The notes under the pieces are model-generated. The model saw only the letters and a program-made list of their open reading frames with translations, was not told the DNA's origin and did not search any database. Of a stretch of 64,000 nucleotides of DNA, positions 8,263-18,186 are shown piece after piece. A program made the position numbers and the translations under genes. Every line of letters begins with the position of its first letter. Within the stretch, counting starts at the first letter, position 1. Source of the DNA: Sinorhizobium garamanticum (GTDB lineage: Bacteria; Pseudomonadota; Alphaproteobacteria; Rhizobiales; Rhizobiaceae); NCBI RefSeq assembly GCF_029892065.1, contig NZ_CP120373.1:620001-684000 (forward strand). The letters are read 5' to 3'.

Positions 8263-8424
8263 TCAAAGAACGCCGGTAGCAGGGTTTGGTTCCACGGCGC
8301 GCAGGAACTTGTCTTGATAGAGCGCGAGTCCGAGCGCCTTCGAGAATTGATTGATCAACGTCCGAAGCCAAGACTGCGACACAACCAGCGGCTTTGGCCT
8401 TAAGGCGTCGACTGTCATAGGCAT
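8263..8424 (-). CDS. Possible 53-aa hypothetical protein
   Basis: An open frame reading MPMTVDALRPKPLVVSQSWL, with a helical middle (INQFSKALGLALYQDKFLRA). It lies immediately upstream of, and in the same direction as, the 62-residue gene, so the two could form a small operon. There is no clear ribosome site. Retained because its codon choice looks coding and the pair is compact; it could still be spurious. Confidence 0.3.
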   Translation of the reverse strand: MPMTVDALRPKPLVVSQSWLRTLINQFSKALGLALYQDKFLRAVEPNPATGVL

Positions 8425-8494
8425 GTCATCTTACGGTGATGTTTATCCGATGCCTGAGTTCGTCGGAATGGCGCCGCGACTCGTCGCTGGGTAG

Positions 8495-9655
8495 ATGATG
8501 CTGATTTTGTTTGCCGCCGCCGCTGCGTTGCTGGCCATCAATATGTTTAGCCTGATAATTGCGGGCTGGCGTATCTGGCCCCGTCTCGGTGCCCAGCCTG
8601 AGACGTTGCATCGACCACCTGTCTCTGTCGTGATCCCGCTCTGCGGGCTCGAGGAATTTTCCCGCGAAACGCTCGAAAGCGCGTTTCGCCTGGATTGGCC
8701 CGGCTACGAAGTCATCTTCTGCGTCGCGGACGCAAAGGATGCCGTGATCCCGTTGATCGAGGAGGTGCGCGAGCGTCACCCAGCCATTCCCGCAACAATT
8801 CTTATCGGTGACAACCTGATCAGCGCCAATCCCAAGCTGAACAACTGCGTGAAAGGCTGGAATGCGGCTTCGCATGAATGGGTGGTTCTCGCCGATTCGA
8901 ACGTTCTCATGCCCACCGATTATCTCATTCGCCTGATGGCAGCGTGGCGGCAGGATAGCGGGCTGGTATGCTCGACTCCGCTTGGTTCACGTCCGTATGG
9001 ATTCTGGGCGGAGGTTGAATGTGCGTTCCTCAATGCCCACCAGGCGCGCTGGCAATACGCCGGCGAAGCCCTTGGATTTGGGTTTGCGCAAGGCAAGAGC
9101 ATGCTCTGGCGCAAAAGCATGCTGGATGCGCACGGCGGCATTCAGGCGCTGGCGTCGCAGATCGCCGAGGATGCAGCCGCCACGAAATTGGTGAGAAGCC
9201 TCGGCTTGAAAGTACACCTGGTCTCCTCTCCATTCGAACAGCCACTGGGCACCAGGACATTTCGCGAGATCTGGGCGCGTCAGTGCCGTTGGGCGAGGTT
9301 GCGACGCGTCACCTTTCCTCACTTCTACTCGCCGGAAATCCTGCTCGGCGTGATGCCGCCACTTCTGCTGTCGTTGATCGCCGCTATCGTTGCAGGCCAC
9401 AGCGTGTCGGCCATCACTGGTTTTGTCGTCGGTGCTAGCTACTTGCCGGAACTCGCCCTCGCCTACCGGAAGAACTGGCACATTTCCCGATGGTCGCTCG
9501 TCGCCATGTTCACGCGCGATGCATTGCTTCCGATAATATGGGTTCGAGGCTGGCTGGCGGGCAGTGCCGATTGGCGAGGCAACAGAATGTCGATCGGCTC
9601 GCATGAGTCCCGGCTCGAAACAACTGCGCCCCGGCCGCTCGCGAGCACCTCGTAA
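8495..9655 (+). CDS. Membrane glycosyltransferase, GT2/GT21 (ceramide glucosyltransferase-like)
   Basis: 386 residues. An N-terminal anchor (about 2-22) is followed by a GT-A domain (about 42-270) and two or three C-terminal membrane helices (about 285-350). Catalytic signatures in order are the early VIPLCG, D-S-N in LADSNVLM near residue 133, AEDAA near 225 and the QxxRW-type box RQCRWARL near 264. This pattern is that of GT21 enzymes, which in Agrobacterium and relatives add glucose or other sugars to ceramide or diacylglycerol. The acceptor lipid here is unknown. It is a stand-alone gene, followed by a large imperfect palindrome. Confidence 0.85.
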   Translation: MMLILFAAAAALLAINMFSLIIAGWRIWPRLGAQPETLHRPPVSVVIPLCGLEEFSRETLESAFRLDWPGYEVIFCVADAKDAVIPLIEEVRERHPAIPATILIGDNLISANPKLNNCVKGWNAASHEWVVLADSNVLMPTDYLIRLMAAWRQDSGLVCSTPLGSRPYGFWAEVECAFLNAHQARWQYAGEALGFGFAQGKSMLWRKSMLDAHGGIQALASQIAEDAAATKLVRSLGLKVHLVSSPFEQPLGTRTFREIWARQCRWARLRRVTFPHFYSPEILLGVMPPLLLSLIAAIVAGHSVSAITGFVVGASYLPELALAYRKNWHISRWSLVAMFTRDALLPIIWVRGWLAGSADWRGNRMSIGSHESRLETTAPRPLASTS

Positions 9656-9700
9656 CAGCGCTAGCCGCTTGATTGAGGCGGGTGATCCGGCCCGATACGG

Positions 9701-9770
9701 CGTTCTCGCGAGACCGTCTGAGGCGCAAGGCAGTCTCGGTTCTCGGTCATTTCCTCAGATCGCGAGAACG
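9701..9770. repeat. 70-bp nested inverted repeat
   Basis: The outer arms CGTTCTCGCGA (9701-9711) and TCGCGAGAACG (9760-9770) are perfect complements. Inner arms TCTGAGG (9717-9723) and CCTCAGA (9753-9759) are also perfect. The 29-base centre is unpaired or weakly paired. It lies between the glycosyltransferase gene and the PIN gene and could be a transcript 3' structure or a mobile-element scar. Confidence 0.6.
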
Positions 9771-9932
9771 AAGTCCGACCGCTGCTTGCGGCAACATTCG
9801 AGATAAGTAGATTTTAAGGCATGACCTCGTTAACGGGCTCGACTCCAAAAATCTAGACGCGCAGTATTGCTCACGAAAAGGCAACGAATCGGGATTGTCT
9901 CCCGTCACCGAAGCAAACCGGTAAGGCGCAGC

Positions 9933-11426
9933 ATGAAGTCTACGTTCTCAGAGTTCTACAAACCTACGGATAATGAACTGAAGACCCTCTGGAAGGAGGG
10001 TCTTTTTGTGATTGACGCCAATGTCGTGTTGCACTTCTACCGATATCCCGTGACGGCTCGCGATGATCTTTTGAAGGCGCTGAGTAAAGTTGGCGACAGG
10101 CTGTGGATGCCTTTCCAGGCCGCACTGGAATATCAAAGAAAGCGCCTCGATATTATCGCTGAACAGAAAAAAGCATTCGAAACAATTAGCAATGATCTCG
10201 ACAGTGCGGTCGGCAAAATCGAGGCCTTGTTCAACTCGCGACATCCACTTATCGAGCCTGGGCCGCTCGTTACTTCCATTAGGGAGTTGGTCACGTCCTA
10301 TACGGAGGCGCTTCAGCCTCTGAGTGATCGACAGCCTGCAGTGCACGAGAGCGACACAATTCGAGATCAGATAGATGCCCTCCTCGCCGGAAGGGTGGGG
10401 GAGGAACCCTCGAAGGAATCCGTGGAGAAAATTTGCGTCGAAGGTATTGAACGATACGAGCGGAAGATCCCCCCTGGCTTCATGGACATCAAGAAGGAAG
10501 ACGCGTTCTATTTCCGTGGGACCAAGTATGAGACCAAATATGGAGATCTACTGCTTTGGCGACAAATCATCGAGAAGGCAAAGGAACACTCCTGTAAATC
10601 TCTGATTTTGATCACCGATGATACCAAGGAGGATTGGTGGCAAACGATTTCAGGTAAAACGATTGGCCCACTTCCGGCCCTTAAGGCAGAGATAAAATCT
10701 GCTGCCGGGGTGGAGAATTTTCATATGTACACGACGGAGAATTTTCTAAGGTTCTCCGACAAGTATCTGCATGCGGATATTGATCCGAAGTCGATCGAAC
10801 AAGTCGCTGAAATCAATGAGGCAGTGAACGACAAACTCTCTCTCAGTCACTACTTAGGTAGACGCAATGGTAGGTCATTGCGTGTTTATTTTGACAGGAA
10901 TCTTTCGCGTGATGGGATGTTGGAGGCGGCGGGGAAAATTACAGATGTCGCGCAGCGATACTTCCCGAATAGTGACCTCGAATTCAAGCTGCTAAATGGA
11001 ACATTCAGGTTCACTGCGCCACACGAAACACATGACTTCGATCTGTATTCACAAATCTCAAAAATCCCTGGCGTGCTTGACGTCAGAAGTGTTCCGGCGA
11101 ACTTAGAGCACGAAACAGAAAGTTACCTGCATAGACAACGACCACAGCTCGAAAATCCTGTAGACCTATATGACTTGAGAATTACCTTCGACCTTGCGGA
11201 GGGGCTACCTTTCTCGCACCTCGCCAATTGGATCAAGATGACTCTTGTGAAAGAGCTGTCAGAAGGGAAAGATGCAATAAGGACGTTCACCGCAACGTCA
11301 GTACTTGAGGGCTTGGTGGTGAATATTCATATCCCAATTACGTTGCGCCGAGCGCATTATCTGACCCGCACGATAAAAGATATGGACGGCGTCGCAGACG
11401 TTGTAGTCACAAAGGCCTCTCATTGA
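9933..11426 (+). CDS. PIN-like domain protein, probable nuclease, likely horizontally acquired
   Basis: 497 residues with clearly lower GC than its neighbours and codons such as AAA, ATT and TTG used freely. Residues about 1-245 form a PIN-like (PIN_8 type) domain: FVIDANVVLHFY near 25-37 with a candidate metal-binding Asp, GDLLLWRQII near 204, and LILITDDTKEDWW near 225 with the later acidic residues. PIN domains are metal-dependent RNA nucleases. The remaining half (about 270-497) is unrecognised and seems to hold two related alpha/beta modules, each ending in a similar turn (ISKIPGVLDV and IKDMDGVADV). Start 9933 is preferred over an in-frame ATG at 9867. Proteins of this family are often found in accessory and defence regions; no partner toxin or antitoxin gene is adjacent. 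Confidence 0.75.
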   Translation: MKSTFSEFYKPTDNELKTLWKEGLFVIDANVVLHFYRYPVTARDDLLKALSKVGDRLWMPFQAALEYQRKRLDIIAEQKKAFETISNDLDSAVGKIEALFNSRHPLIEPGPLVTSIRELVTSYTEALQPLSDRQPAVHESDTIRDQIDALLAGRVGEEPSKESVEKICVEGIERYERKIPPGFMDIKKEDAFYFRGTKYETKYGDLLLWRQIIEKAKEHSCKSLILITDDTKEDWWQTISGKTIGPLPALKAEIKSAAGVENFHMYTTENFLRFSDKYLHADIDPKSIEQVAEINEAVNDKLSLSHYLGRRNGRSLRVYFDRNLSRDGMLEAAGKITDVAQRYFPNSDLEFKLLNGTFRFTAPHETHDFDLYSQISKIPGVLDVRSVPANLEHETESYLHRQRPQLENPVDLYDLRITFDLAEGLPFSHLANWIKMTLVKELSEGKDAIRTFTATSVLEGLVVNIHIPITLRRAHYLTRTIKDMDGVADVVVTKASH

Positions 11427-11708
11427 ACGTCAGCTCGGTGGGCGTGACGGTTCGCTATAGCTTCCGATCATAGAGCTTATCGGAAATCATGATTTCTTGT
11501 TGTTTGGAGAAGGCTGGAGCGATTCAGCCTAGTCCACCATCAAGGCCGTCTCCGACGGGTAGAGACCGTCGTGAGGAAAACTGGGGGTGGATTACGCGAC
11601 TATCGCTGGCGTTCTCGGGCAGAAAAAATGTCAGCCCGTGTCCTGAAAATGTCAAACCGGAGAAAATTCAGAAGAGCGCAATTGCAAGAAAAAAATAGAG
11701 GATTGTAA

Positions 11709-11784
11709 TGGTGCCCGGAGGCGGATTTGAACCACCGACACGCGGATTTTCAATCCGCTGCTCTACCAACTGAGCTATCCGGGC
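11709..11784 (-). tRNA. tRNA-Phe (GAA)
   Basis: On the minus strand GCCCGGA pairs with TCCGGGC, the D-arm has AGCTCAGTTGGTAGAGC, the anticodon arm is GCGGATTGAAAATCCGC (anticodon GAA) and the T-arm has GGTTCGAATC. The 3' CCA is encoded. 76 bases. Its 3' side faces the foreign-looking PIN gene. Confidence 0.97.
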
Positions 11785-12081
11785 ATCCTGCCTTTGACGG
11801 CAACGGCTCTCTTCAGAACCATCGGGGCGCTCTCGTTCGCCCCGGAAGCGAGCGGGGTTATAACATCTTGTTCGGCCGTGTCCAGCACCAAATGACTCTT
11901 TTTTGAAAGGAATTTAGCGTGCGGTGGAAAAGGCAAAAAAGTTAAAGCTATTCAGCAGGATCGCGCCGGATCGGCAACGATTTCGGAGCGCGTCAGGCCG
12001 AAATCGAAGGGGGTCGGCTGCTGCAGGGAACACGTAAGGTACAGCGGAAATCGAAGCACGAACCGGACGCATCACAAGGCG

Positions 12082-12291
12082 TCAGCGATCCTCGTCGTCC
12101 GCCTTCGACTCGTCATCGGCCACCGGAATCGCATAGGAACCGGAAAGCCAGCGATTGAGGTCGACGTTGCGGCAGCGCTCGGAACAGAACGGATAATGCT
12201 CGCGCGCGGACGGACGGCCGCATTCCGGGCAGGGCCGCGGCGCGCGCAGGGGTGCGACATTCGAACCGCTCTTCTTGCTTTTGCCGCTCAA
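12082..12291 (-). CDS. yacG: DNA gyrase inhibitor / zinc-binding protein YacG
   Basis: 69 residues with the YacG zinc knuckle: CPECGRP, then [15 protein letters not shown] about 15 residues later, giving four zinc-binding cysteines. The acidic, disordered C-terminus ([11 protein letters not shown]) is typical. E. coli YacG binds GyrB and blocks DNA gyrase. It lies six bases after maf on the same strand, so it is translated from the same transcript, an arrangement common in alphaproteobacteria. Confidence 0.93.
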   Translation of the reverse strand: MSGKSKKSGSNVAPLRAPRPCPECGRPSAREHYPFCSERCRNVDLNRWLSGSYAIPVADDESKADDEDR

Positions 12292-12297
12292 TTCTCT

Positions 12298-12918
12298 TCA
12301 GCCTTCCAGCCAGCGATTGTGCACGTCATATCCTTCACCGATGAGAAGATTGACGGTTTCGTAGAGCGGTAAGCCTACCACATTGGTATAGGAACCGACG
12401 AGCTTGACGACAAAACTGCCGGCAATGCCCTGGATAGCGTAGCCACCCGCCTTGCCGCGCCACTGGCCGGAGGCCAGGTAGCTTTCGATGTCGTGACCGG
12501 AAAGACGCTTGAAGCGCACCTTCGTGTCGATGACCTTCTGGCGGAAGGTGCGGTCCGGGGTGACGAGGCAAATGCCGGTATAGACGCGATGGCTGCGGCC
12601 GGACAGAAGGTGCAATGCGCTCGACGCCTCGCTCACCAGCTCCGGCTTCGGCAGAATGCGGCGGCCCACACAGACGACGGTGTCGGCAGCGAGAATGTAG
12701 CTGCCGTCCCAGCCCGGCTCTCCCTTGATCGCGGCCAGCGCAGCTTTCGCCTTCTCGGCCGAAAGGCGCCGTGCCAAAGAGCGGGGATGTTCCGCACGCT
12801 TCGGTGTCTCATCGAGATCCATCGGCAGCAAGCGCGCGGGCTCGATGCCCGCCTGCGCCAGAAGTTCCACACGACGCGGCGATCCGGACGCCAGTATCAG
12901 TTTTTGGGTCACTGCCAT
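12298..12918 (-). CDS. maf: Maf-family nucleoside triphosphate pyrophosphatase
   Basis: 206 residues. It has the N-terminal substrate loop [14 protein letters not shown], the catalytic [16 protein letters not shown] with its Asp and the C-terminal [16 protein letters not shown] typical of Maf. The family hydrolyses dTTP/UTP or modified pyrimidine nucleotides to monophosphates and has been tied to division arrest and nucleotide-pool cleansing. It sits between infA and yacG in the usual alphaproteobacterial order infA-maf-yacG. Confidence 0.94.
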   Translation of the reverse strand: MAVTQKLILASGSPRRVELLAQAGIEPARLLPMDLDETPKRAEHPRSLARRLSAEKAKAALAAIKGEPGWDGSYILAADTVVCVGRRILPKPELVSEASSALHLLSGRSHRVYTGICLVTPDRTFRQKVIDTKVRFKRLSGHDIESYLASGQWRGKAGGYAIQGIAGSFVVKLVGSYTNVVGLPLYETVNLLIGEGYDVHNRWLEG

Positions 12919-12967
12919 TAAAGCGAGCCGTCATTTCCCGGTTGGTAAGCGCTGCCGTCGCCGGGAC

Positions 12968-13186
12968 CTACTTGAAGCGGTAGGTGATGCGGCCCTTCGT
13001 CAGATCGTAGGGGGTCATTTCAACGAGCACCTTGTCGCCGGCGAGAACGCGGATGCGGTTCTTGCGCATACGGCCGGCCGTATGAGCGATAATCTCATGC
13101 TCGTTTTCAAGCTTCACGCGGAAGGTCGCGTTGGGAAGCAATTCGGTGACCACGCCCGGAAATTCGAGGACTTCTTCTTTCGCCAT
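12968..13186 (-). CDS. infA: Translation initiation factor IF-1
   Basis: 72 residues covering one OB fold (S1-like): [20 protein letters not shown] at the start, [17 protein letters not shown] in the middle and the C-terminal [14 protein letters not shown]-1 binds the ribosomal A site with IF-2 and IF-3 during initiation. Start 13186 is set by the exact family N-terminus; the frame is open upstream without homology. It is followed by maf and yacG in the same direction. Confidence 0.98.
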   Translation of the reverse strand: MAKEEVLEFPGVVTELLPNATFRVKLENEHEIIAHTAGRMRKNRIRVLAGDKVLVEMTPYDLTKGRITYRFK

Positions 13187-13375
13187 GCAGGATTGTTCTT
13201 TCTCGTGTTCATTCTGGGATGCGCCACGCATCTTCGAAAATTTGCCGGAAACTACACAATCGGCGAGGGTTTGTGAACCGCTTAGATCCGGCTTTTTCAG
13301 CAATTGTACGCCGTGCTTCCTCAATCGGCATCAATACCGTTTGCGCTTGGACGGAACGGCAATGCTTTTTGAGAG

Positions 13376-13846
13376 TCAGGCCTCCTTGCGGCGCGCGTGC
13401 TCGGCAGCCAACCGGCTGGTGATCAGCATCGACAAATGATCGCGAACAGAGCGATAGGCCGCGACAATCTGCTCCCGCGTCCCCGTCGCAACCGTCGGAT
13501 CCGGTGTCGGCCAATAGACGACGTCGACGGCCATGGACCGGGTCAATTCAAGCGCCACGTGATGGGCTTCCGGCGCGAGCGTCACGATGATGTCGAAATA
13601 ATCGTCCTCGAGTTCATCGAGCGTGCGCGGCTGATGGCGGTCGATCGTCAGCCCGATTTCGGCGAGAACCACATCGACGAAGGGATCTCGCTCGCCATGT
13701 CGTACGCCGGCGGATGCGACGTAAGTCCCCTTCGGCAGCGTTGCCTTGGCGAGCGCTTCGGCCATCGGCGAGCGGATGGCGTTCATGCCACACATGAAGA
13801 GAACCGAGCGGAGCGATTTCGATTGCGGCAAGGCGGTACCGGTCAT
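13376..13846 (-). CDS. Low-molecular-weight protein-tyrosine-phosphatase-like protein
   Basis: 156 residues of the LMW-PTP/arsenate-reductase fold. The phosphate loop is FMCGMNAIRSPMAEAL: the nucleophilic Cys and the Arg-Ser of the C-x5-R signature are in place but the inner residues differ from the classic CxGNxCRS. The late acid loop is WPTPDPTVATG, with the general acid Asp. The substrate is unknown. Its start lies about ten bases downstream of the UPF0262 stop, so it belongs to the hisD transcript; the order hisD-UPF0262-phosphatase-infA is typical of Rhizobiales. Confidence 0.88.
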   Translation of the reverse strand: MTGTALPQSKSLRSVLFMCGMNAIRSPMAEALAKATLPKGTYVASAGVRHGERDPFVDVVLAEIGLTIDRHQPRTLDELEDDYFDIIVTLAPEAHHVALELTRSMAVDVVYWPTPDPTVATGTREQIVAAYRSVRDHLSMLITSRLAAEHARRKEA

Positions 13847-13856
13847 ATCGCCTCCG

Positions 13857-14333
13857 TCAACCACGCCAATAGAGCACACAGACCAGCGTGAAGAGCCGCC
13901 GCGCCGTGTCGAAGTCCAGCCTGATCTTGCCGGACAAGCGATCCATCAGCGTCTGCGAGCCTTCGTTGTGAATACCGCGGCGGCCCATGTCGATCGCTTC
14001 GATCTGGCTCGGCGTCGCCGAGCGGATCGCGGCGTAATAGCTTTCGCAGATCATGAAATAGTCCTTCACGATCCGCCGGAAGGGCGTCAGCGACAGGATG
14101 TGCGTGGCGACATCCTCCCCGCCATCCGTCGAAATCGAGAAGACAAGCTTCGCATCAACCAGCGAAAGGTTCAGCCGATAAGGCCCGCCGGGGTGCCCCA
14201 CGGGCTCGAAGAGATTTTCCTCGAGCAGGTCGAAGATCGCAACCGCGCGCTCGTGCTCCACGTCGGGGGTCGAGCGGCCGATCGTTTCGTCCAGCACGAC
14301 ATCACAGAGGCGCAGGTTGCGATCAGCCTTCAT
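13857..14333 (-). CDS. UPF0262 family protein
   Basis: 158 residues, beginning [20 protein letters not shown]. The conserved [19 protein letters not shown] and the central [20 protein letters not shown] mark the UPF0262 family, restricted to alphaproteobacteria and of unknown function. Its ATG overlaps the hisD stop by four bases (ATGA), implying translational coupling to histidinol dehydrogenase. Confidence 0.92.
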   Translation of the reverse strand: MKADRNLRLCDVVLDETIGRSTPDVEHERAVAIFDLLEENLFEPVGHPGGPYRLNLSLVDAKLVFSISTDGGEDVATHILSLTPFRRIVKDYFMICESYYAAIRSATPSQIEAIDMGRRGIHNEGSQTLMDRLSGKIRLDFDTARRLFTLVCVLYWRG

Positions 14334-15634
14334 CCCTCGTCCCCGAGATTGAGGCGAATGGCGACGGAGCGGGCATGGGCCTCGAGGCCTTCAGACCGCG
14401 CGAGTGCAATGGCCGCCGGACCGAGCGCGCGCAACTGATCCGCTCCGAGCCTGAGGATCGACGTCCGCTTCATGTAGTCGAGCACGCCGAGGCCGGACGA
14501 AAAACGCGCCGAGCGCGCCGTCGGCAGCACATGGTTGGAGCCGCCGACATAGTCGCCGATAACCTCAGGCGTGTGGCGCCCGATGAAGATGGCACCGGCA
14601 TTGCGGATCTTCGGGACCATTGCATCCGCATCCGCCATCGCCAGTTCCAGGTGCTCGGCGGCGATGCGGTTGGCAAGCGGCACCGCCTTCTCCAGATCCG
14701 GAACCTCAATGATGGCGCCGAAATCGCGCCAGCTTGCGGCCGCGGTTTCGGCGCGCGGCAACGTCTTCAACTGCCGCTCGACCGCCGCCTCCACCGCATC
14801 CCCAAAGGCCGCATCATCGGTAATGAGGATCGCCTGCGCGCCGGGATCATGCTCGGCCTGCGCCAGGAGGTCGGCGGCGATCCATTCCGGGTCGTTGCCG
14901 TTGTCGGCGATCACCAGCACTTCCGACGGACCGGCGATCATGTCGATGCCGACAGTGCCGAAAACCTGACGCTTGGCTGCCGCGACATAGGCATTGCCCG
15001 GACCGACGATCTTGGCCACCGGCGCGATCGTCTCGGTGCCATAGGCAAGTGCCGCGACCGCCTGGGCGCCGCCGACACGGTAGATTTCCTCCACACCGGC
15101 GAGACGCGCGGCCGCAAGCACTGCCTGATTGATCGCGCCGCCGCTTGCGGGCACGACCATGACGATGCGCGGCACGCCGGCAACCTTGGCAGGCAGAGCA
15201 TTCATAAGAACCGAACTCGGATAGCTCGCCGTCCCGCCTGGCACGTAAAGCCCGACCGCGTCGATCGCCGTCCAGCGCGAGCCGAGCCCGACGCCCATTG
15301 CATCTTCGTAAATATCGTCCTTCGGCAATTGTCGGCGGTGATGCGCCTCGATCCGGGTTGCGGCAACCTTCAAGGCGCCGAGAACCTCGGGTTCAACCGC
15401 GGCGATCGCAGCGTCGATCTCGGCCGCGCTGACAGCCATGGCGGTCGTGCCGAAATCGATGCCGTCAAAGCGAGCCGAGTATTCGGCCAACGCCGCGTCG
15501 CCACGGGCGCGAACATCGTCGATGATGGCGCGTACGGCGGCATTGACGTCTTCCGAAACTTCCCGCTTGGTTGTCAAAAACGCGGCAAACGCCTGTTCGA
15601 AGCCGCTGTCGAGATAGTTCAGCCTGATTGCCAA
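14330..15634 (-). CDS. hisD: Histidinol dehydrogenase
   Basis: 434 residues, full family length. It catalyses the last two steps of histidine synthesis, oxidising L-histidinol to L-histidine with two NAD+ and a zinc ion. Diagnostic stretches are [52 protein letters not shown] (zinc-binding Gln/His) and [13 protein letters not shown]. Translationally coupled to UPF0262 downstream; the DUF2948 gene lies 36 bases upstream, so the block is probably one operon. Confidence 0.98.
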   Translation of the reverse strand: MAIRLNYLDSGFEQAFAAFLTTKREVSEDVNAAVRAIIDDVRARGDAALAEYSARFDGIDFGTTAMAVSAAEIDAAIAAVEPEVLGALKVAATRIEAHHRRQLPKDDIYEDAMGVGLGSRWTAIDAVGLYVPGGTASYPSSVLMNALPAKVAGVPRIVMVVPASGGAINQAVLAAARLAGVEEIYRVGGAQAVAALAYGTETIAPVAKIVGPGNAYVAAAKRQVFGTVGIDMIAGPSEVLVIADNGNDPEWIAADLLAQAEHDPGAQAILITDDAAFGDAVEAAVERQLKTLPRAETAAASWRDFGAIIEVPDLEKAVPLANRIAAEHLELAMADADAMVPKIRNAGAIFIGRHTPEVIGDYVGGSNHVLPTARSARFSSGLGVLDYMKRTSILRLGADQLRALGPAAIALARSEGLEAHARSVAIRLNLGDEG

Positions 15635-15670
15635 TGCGAGATATCCTTCTGGTGATGACCGGTCAGGTGC

Positions 15671-16138
15671 TCAGGCGCCTTCGGGATGCCGTGGTCTGAA
15701 CGCGGTTTCCCACGCCCCGCCCGTGTCGGCAAGCTGTACCTCGATACATTCTACATCGAGCATGATCGATGCCTCGCCGGCGAGCACCAGTTCGATCGCA
15801 CCTTCCGGACCTTCGCCCTTGATGGAGAAACGCAGGGCCAGGAGGTCGAGAACCGCTTCTGCATCCCCCCGGTCGAAACCGAGCGAACGCACGGCGACCA
15901 CACGCTTGAACGAGAGCACGGCCCGGCGCCGCTCGAAACTGCGGCGCTTGCCGTCGGCATTTTCCCAGACGAACCGGTTGATGACCAGGAAAAGCTGACC
16001 ACGGCGGGGGTCATAGGAAATGCCCGCCACCTTGAAGACTGCGTCCTGCACATGCGCGGAAACGACGCCAAGGTCTTCCTCGTCGAGTGCCAGCAGCTTC
16101 AGAGCATCCATGCGATCCATCCTGTTTTTAGGCGCCAT
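15671..16138 (-). CDS. DUF2948 family protein
   Basis: 155 residues from the chosen start (MAPKNRMDRMDALKLL). The pattern LALDEEDLGVVSAHVQDAV, followed by repeated beta-rich segments and an acidic C-terminal LDVECIEVQLADTG, matches DUF2948, an alphaproteobacterial family encoded next to hisD. The role is unknown. A slightly longer in-frame start at 16159 and a shorter one at MDALKLL are possible. A RIME1 element lies upstream. Confidence 0.88.
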   Translation of the reverse strand: MAPKNRMDRMDALKLLALDEEDLGVVSAHVQDAVFKVAGISYDPRRGQLFLVINRFVWENADGKRRSFERRRAVLSFKRVVAVRSLGFDRGDAEAVLDLLALRFSIKGEGPEGAIELVLAGEASIMLDVECIEVQLADTGGAWETAFRPRHPEGA

Positions 16139-16206
16139 ATTTTTGCGCCGCAATCGCAATGGACATAAGACGTCGCGCCGGAATCCGCAACGGTTCCACG
16201 CGCATT

Positions 16207-16304
16207 ACAGCGCCGCGCGTCCAATCGGACGCGCAAAGGTCGCTGCAGAGCTTCTGCAGGATTTTGTCCTTAAATCGATTCCGATTTAAGAAATCATGCA
16301 GCAG
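16207..16304 (+). repeat. RIME1 element, plus orientation
   Basis: ACAGCGCCGCGCGTCC, loop AATC, GGACGCGCAAAGGTCGCTG, then the second palindrome CTTAAATCG/CGATTTAAG ending AAATCATGCAGCAG. It lies between murA and the DUF2948 gene, with the ATTTAAG arm toward murA. Confidence 0.85.
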
Positions 16305-16365
16305 AAGGGGACGAAAGGCGCGGGATGCGGGTCTTGCGCGCGCATCCCGCTCCCGTTTCCTGAAA

Positions 16366-17658
16366 TTAGTCGCTGACGCGCTCCACATGCGCGCCGCAGC
16401 GGGTAAGTTTCGCTTCCAGGCGCTCGAAGCCGCGATCCAGATGGTAGACGCGCGAAACCATGGTTTCGCCCTCGGCCGCAAGCCCGGCAATGACGAGCGA
16501 GACGGAGGCGCGCAGATCGGTCGCCATCACCGGCGCGCCCTTTAACCGGCTTACCCCTTCGATCTTCGCCGTCTGGCCCGACAGCGAGATCTTCGCACCG
16601 AGCCGCGCCAGTTCCTGGACATGCATGAAGCGGTTTTCGAAGATCGTTTCCGTGATGTGGGAAACACCGCTCGACTTGGTCATCAACCCCATGAACTGGG
16701 CCTGCAGGTCGGTCGGGAAGCCAGGGAAGGGATCGGTGACAATATCGACGGGCTTGATGCCGGCGCCATTGCGAACGACGCGAATCCCGCTGTTCGTCTG
16801 GCTGATCTCCGCGCCCGCCCGCCGGATCGCTTCGAGCGCCGTATCGAGAAGGGCGGCGTCGGTATCTTCGAGAATGACGTCACCACCGGCCATTGCGACC
16901 GCCATGGCGTAGGTGCCGGTCTCAATGCGGTCCGGCAGCACGCGATGGCGGGCGCCGGAAAGAGAGCGCACGCCCTCGATCGTGATCGTGCTCGTGCCCT
17001 GCCCGCTGATCTTCGCGCCCATGGCATTGAGGCACTTGGCGAGATCGACAACCTCCGGCTCGCGGGCAGCATTGCCGAGCACCGTCGTGCCGTTGGCAAG
17101 CGTCGCAGCCATCATCAACACATGCGTGGCGCCGACGGAGACTTTCGGAAAGACGTAGCGCGCACCGATCAGCCCGCCTTCCGGAGCCTTCGCGTTAACG
17201 TAACCGCCGTCGATCTCGATATCGGCGCTGAGCGCGGTCAATCCCTCGATGAAGAGATCGACGGGCCTCGTGCCAATGGCGCAGCCGCCCGGCAGCGACA
17301 CGCGCGCCTTGCCTTCGCGGGCGAGCAGCGGCCCGATGACCCAGAAGCTGGCGCGCATCTTCGATACGAGCTCATAGGGCGCAGTGGTATCGACGATGTT
17401 GCGGCTCGTAAAATGGATCGTGCGGGCATAGCTCTCGCCCTGGCGCTCGCGACGGCCGTTGACGGAAATATCGGCGCCATGATTGCCGAGGATGCGGATC
17501 AGTTGCTCGACGTCGGCCAGATGCGGAACGTTTTCCAGCGTCAGCGTATCGTCGGTGAGCAGCGACGCGATCATCAGCGGCAGGGCCGCATTCTTGGCGC
17601 CGGAAATAGGAATGACCCCGTGAAGTTCGTTGCCGCCTACAATCCTGATGCGATCCAT
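16366..17658 (-). CDS. murA: UDP-N-acetylglucosamine 1-carboxyvinyltransferase
   Basis: 430 residues. It transfers enolpyruvate from PEP to UDP-GlcNAc, the first committed step of peptidoglycan synthesis. The N-terminal [11 protein letters not shown] holds the family Lys-Asn pair; the catalytic loop [14 protein letters not shown] has the cysteine alkylated by fosfomycin; [15 protein letters not shown] supplies the catalytic Asp region. The start [10 protein letters not shown] is the standard N-terminus. A long antisense frame across this gene is an artefact of high GC. Confidence 0.98.
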   Translation of the reverse strand: MDRIRIVGGNELHGVIPISGAKNAALPLMIASLLTDDTLTLENVPHLADVEQLIRILGNHGADISVNGRRERQGESYARTIHFTSRNIVDTTAPYELVSKMRASFWVIGPLLAREGKARVSLPGGCAIGTRPVDLFIEGLTALSADIEIDGGYVNAKAPEGGLIGARYVFPKVSVGATHVLMMAATLANGTTVLGNAAREPEVVDLAKCLNAMGAKISGQGTSTITIEGVRSLSGARHRVLPDRIETGTYAMAVAMAGGDVILEDTDAALLDTALEAIRRAGAEISQTNSGIRVVRNGAGIKPVDIVTDPFPGFPTDLQAQFMGLMTKSSGVSHITETIFENRFMHVQELARLGAKISLSGQTAKIEGVSRLKGAPVMATDLRASVSLVIAGLAAEGETMVSRVYHLDRGFERLEAKLTRCGAHVERVSD

Positions 17659-17822
17659 GAGGCCTCTTGAACGGGCTCAAGCCCGCCTTTCCATAAATTC
17701 AGTGTTGTTTGAAGGCGTCTCTTTATTGGAGATGCCGTGAAATTAGAAGTGCCTTGAAATGCGGGTCTTCGGGGATAACCGAGAATTCCGGAAGAATTCG
17801 CGACAATCGTTCCCATCTCTCT

Positions 17823-18035
17823 CTAATCGTCCGATTCGTCCGTTTTTGCGGCAGGCAATCCGGATGTCTCGTCGGCGGCGCCTGCGCGGCGCGCTCGCAT
17901 CTGCTGCTTGCGGCGTTGGAGATTGTCGCGCAAGTTCTTTGCGAGCCGCAATTGCTTGGCGTCTGCTTCTGCGGTGCGCCCGCCCTTTGCTGCCTTCGGC
18001 GCGTGCTGCTTGTCTTCATCGTCCTGCATGGCCAA
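17823..18035 (-). CDS. Small charged hypothetical protein (coiled-coil-like)
   Basis: 70 residues, about 40% charged. The centre (EADAKQLRLAKNLRDNLQRRKQQMRARR) is a continuous basic helix that could be a coiled coil or nucleic-acid-binding helix; both ends look disordered. It sits 165 bases upstream of murA in the same direction, a position where small proteins of this composition are common in Rhizobiaceae. Start could also be the Met two codons in. No function assigned. Confidence 0.6.
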   Translation of the reverse strand: MAMQDDEDKQHAPKAAKGGRTAEADAKQLRLAKNLRDNLQRRKQQMRARRAGAADETSGLPAAKTDESDD

Positions 18036-18186
18036 TGCATTAGCGCAAAATCGGGACCTTCGAAAGCATCAGGGCGATTTCTGATGGATCGGGCCAAAAA
18101 CTTCGAAATGCGGCTTGCGCTCGCCCCAAAGCTATGGCAATAGGCGCCTCGCTTGATGCGGCTTATCACAAACCGGCCGCCGGAAT

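Noticed and set aside
11489..11698. Small open frame between the PIN gene and tRNA-Phe
   Set aside because: No ribosome site, proline- and serine-rich random composition and no continuation; treated as non-coding.
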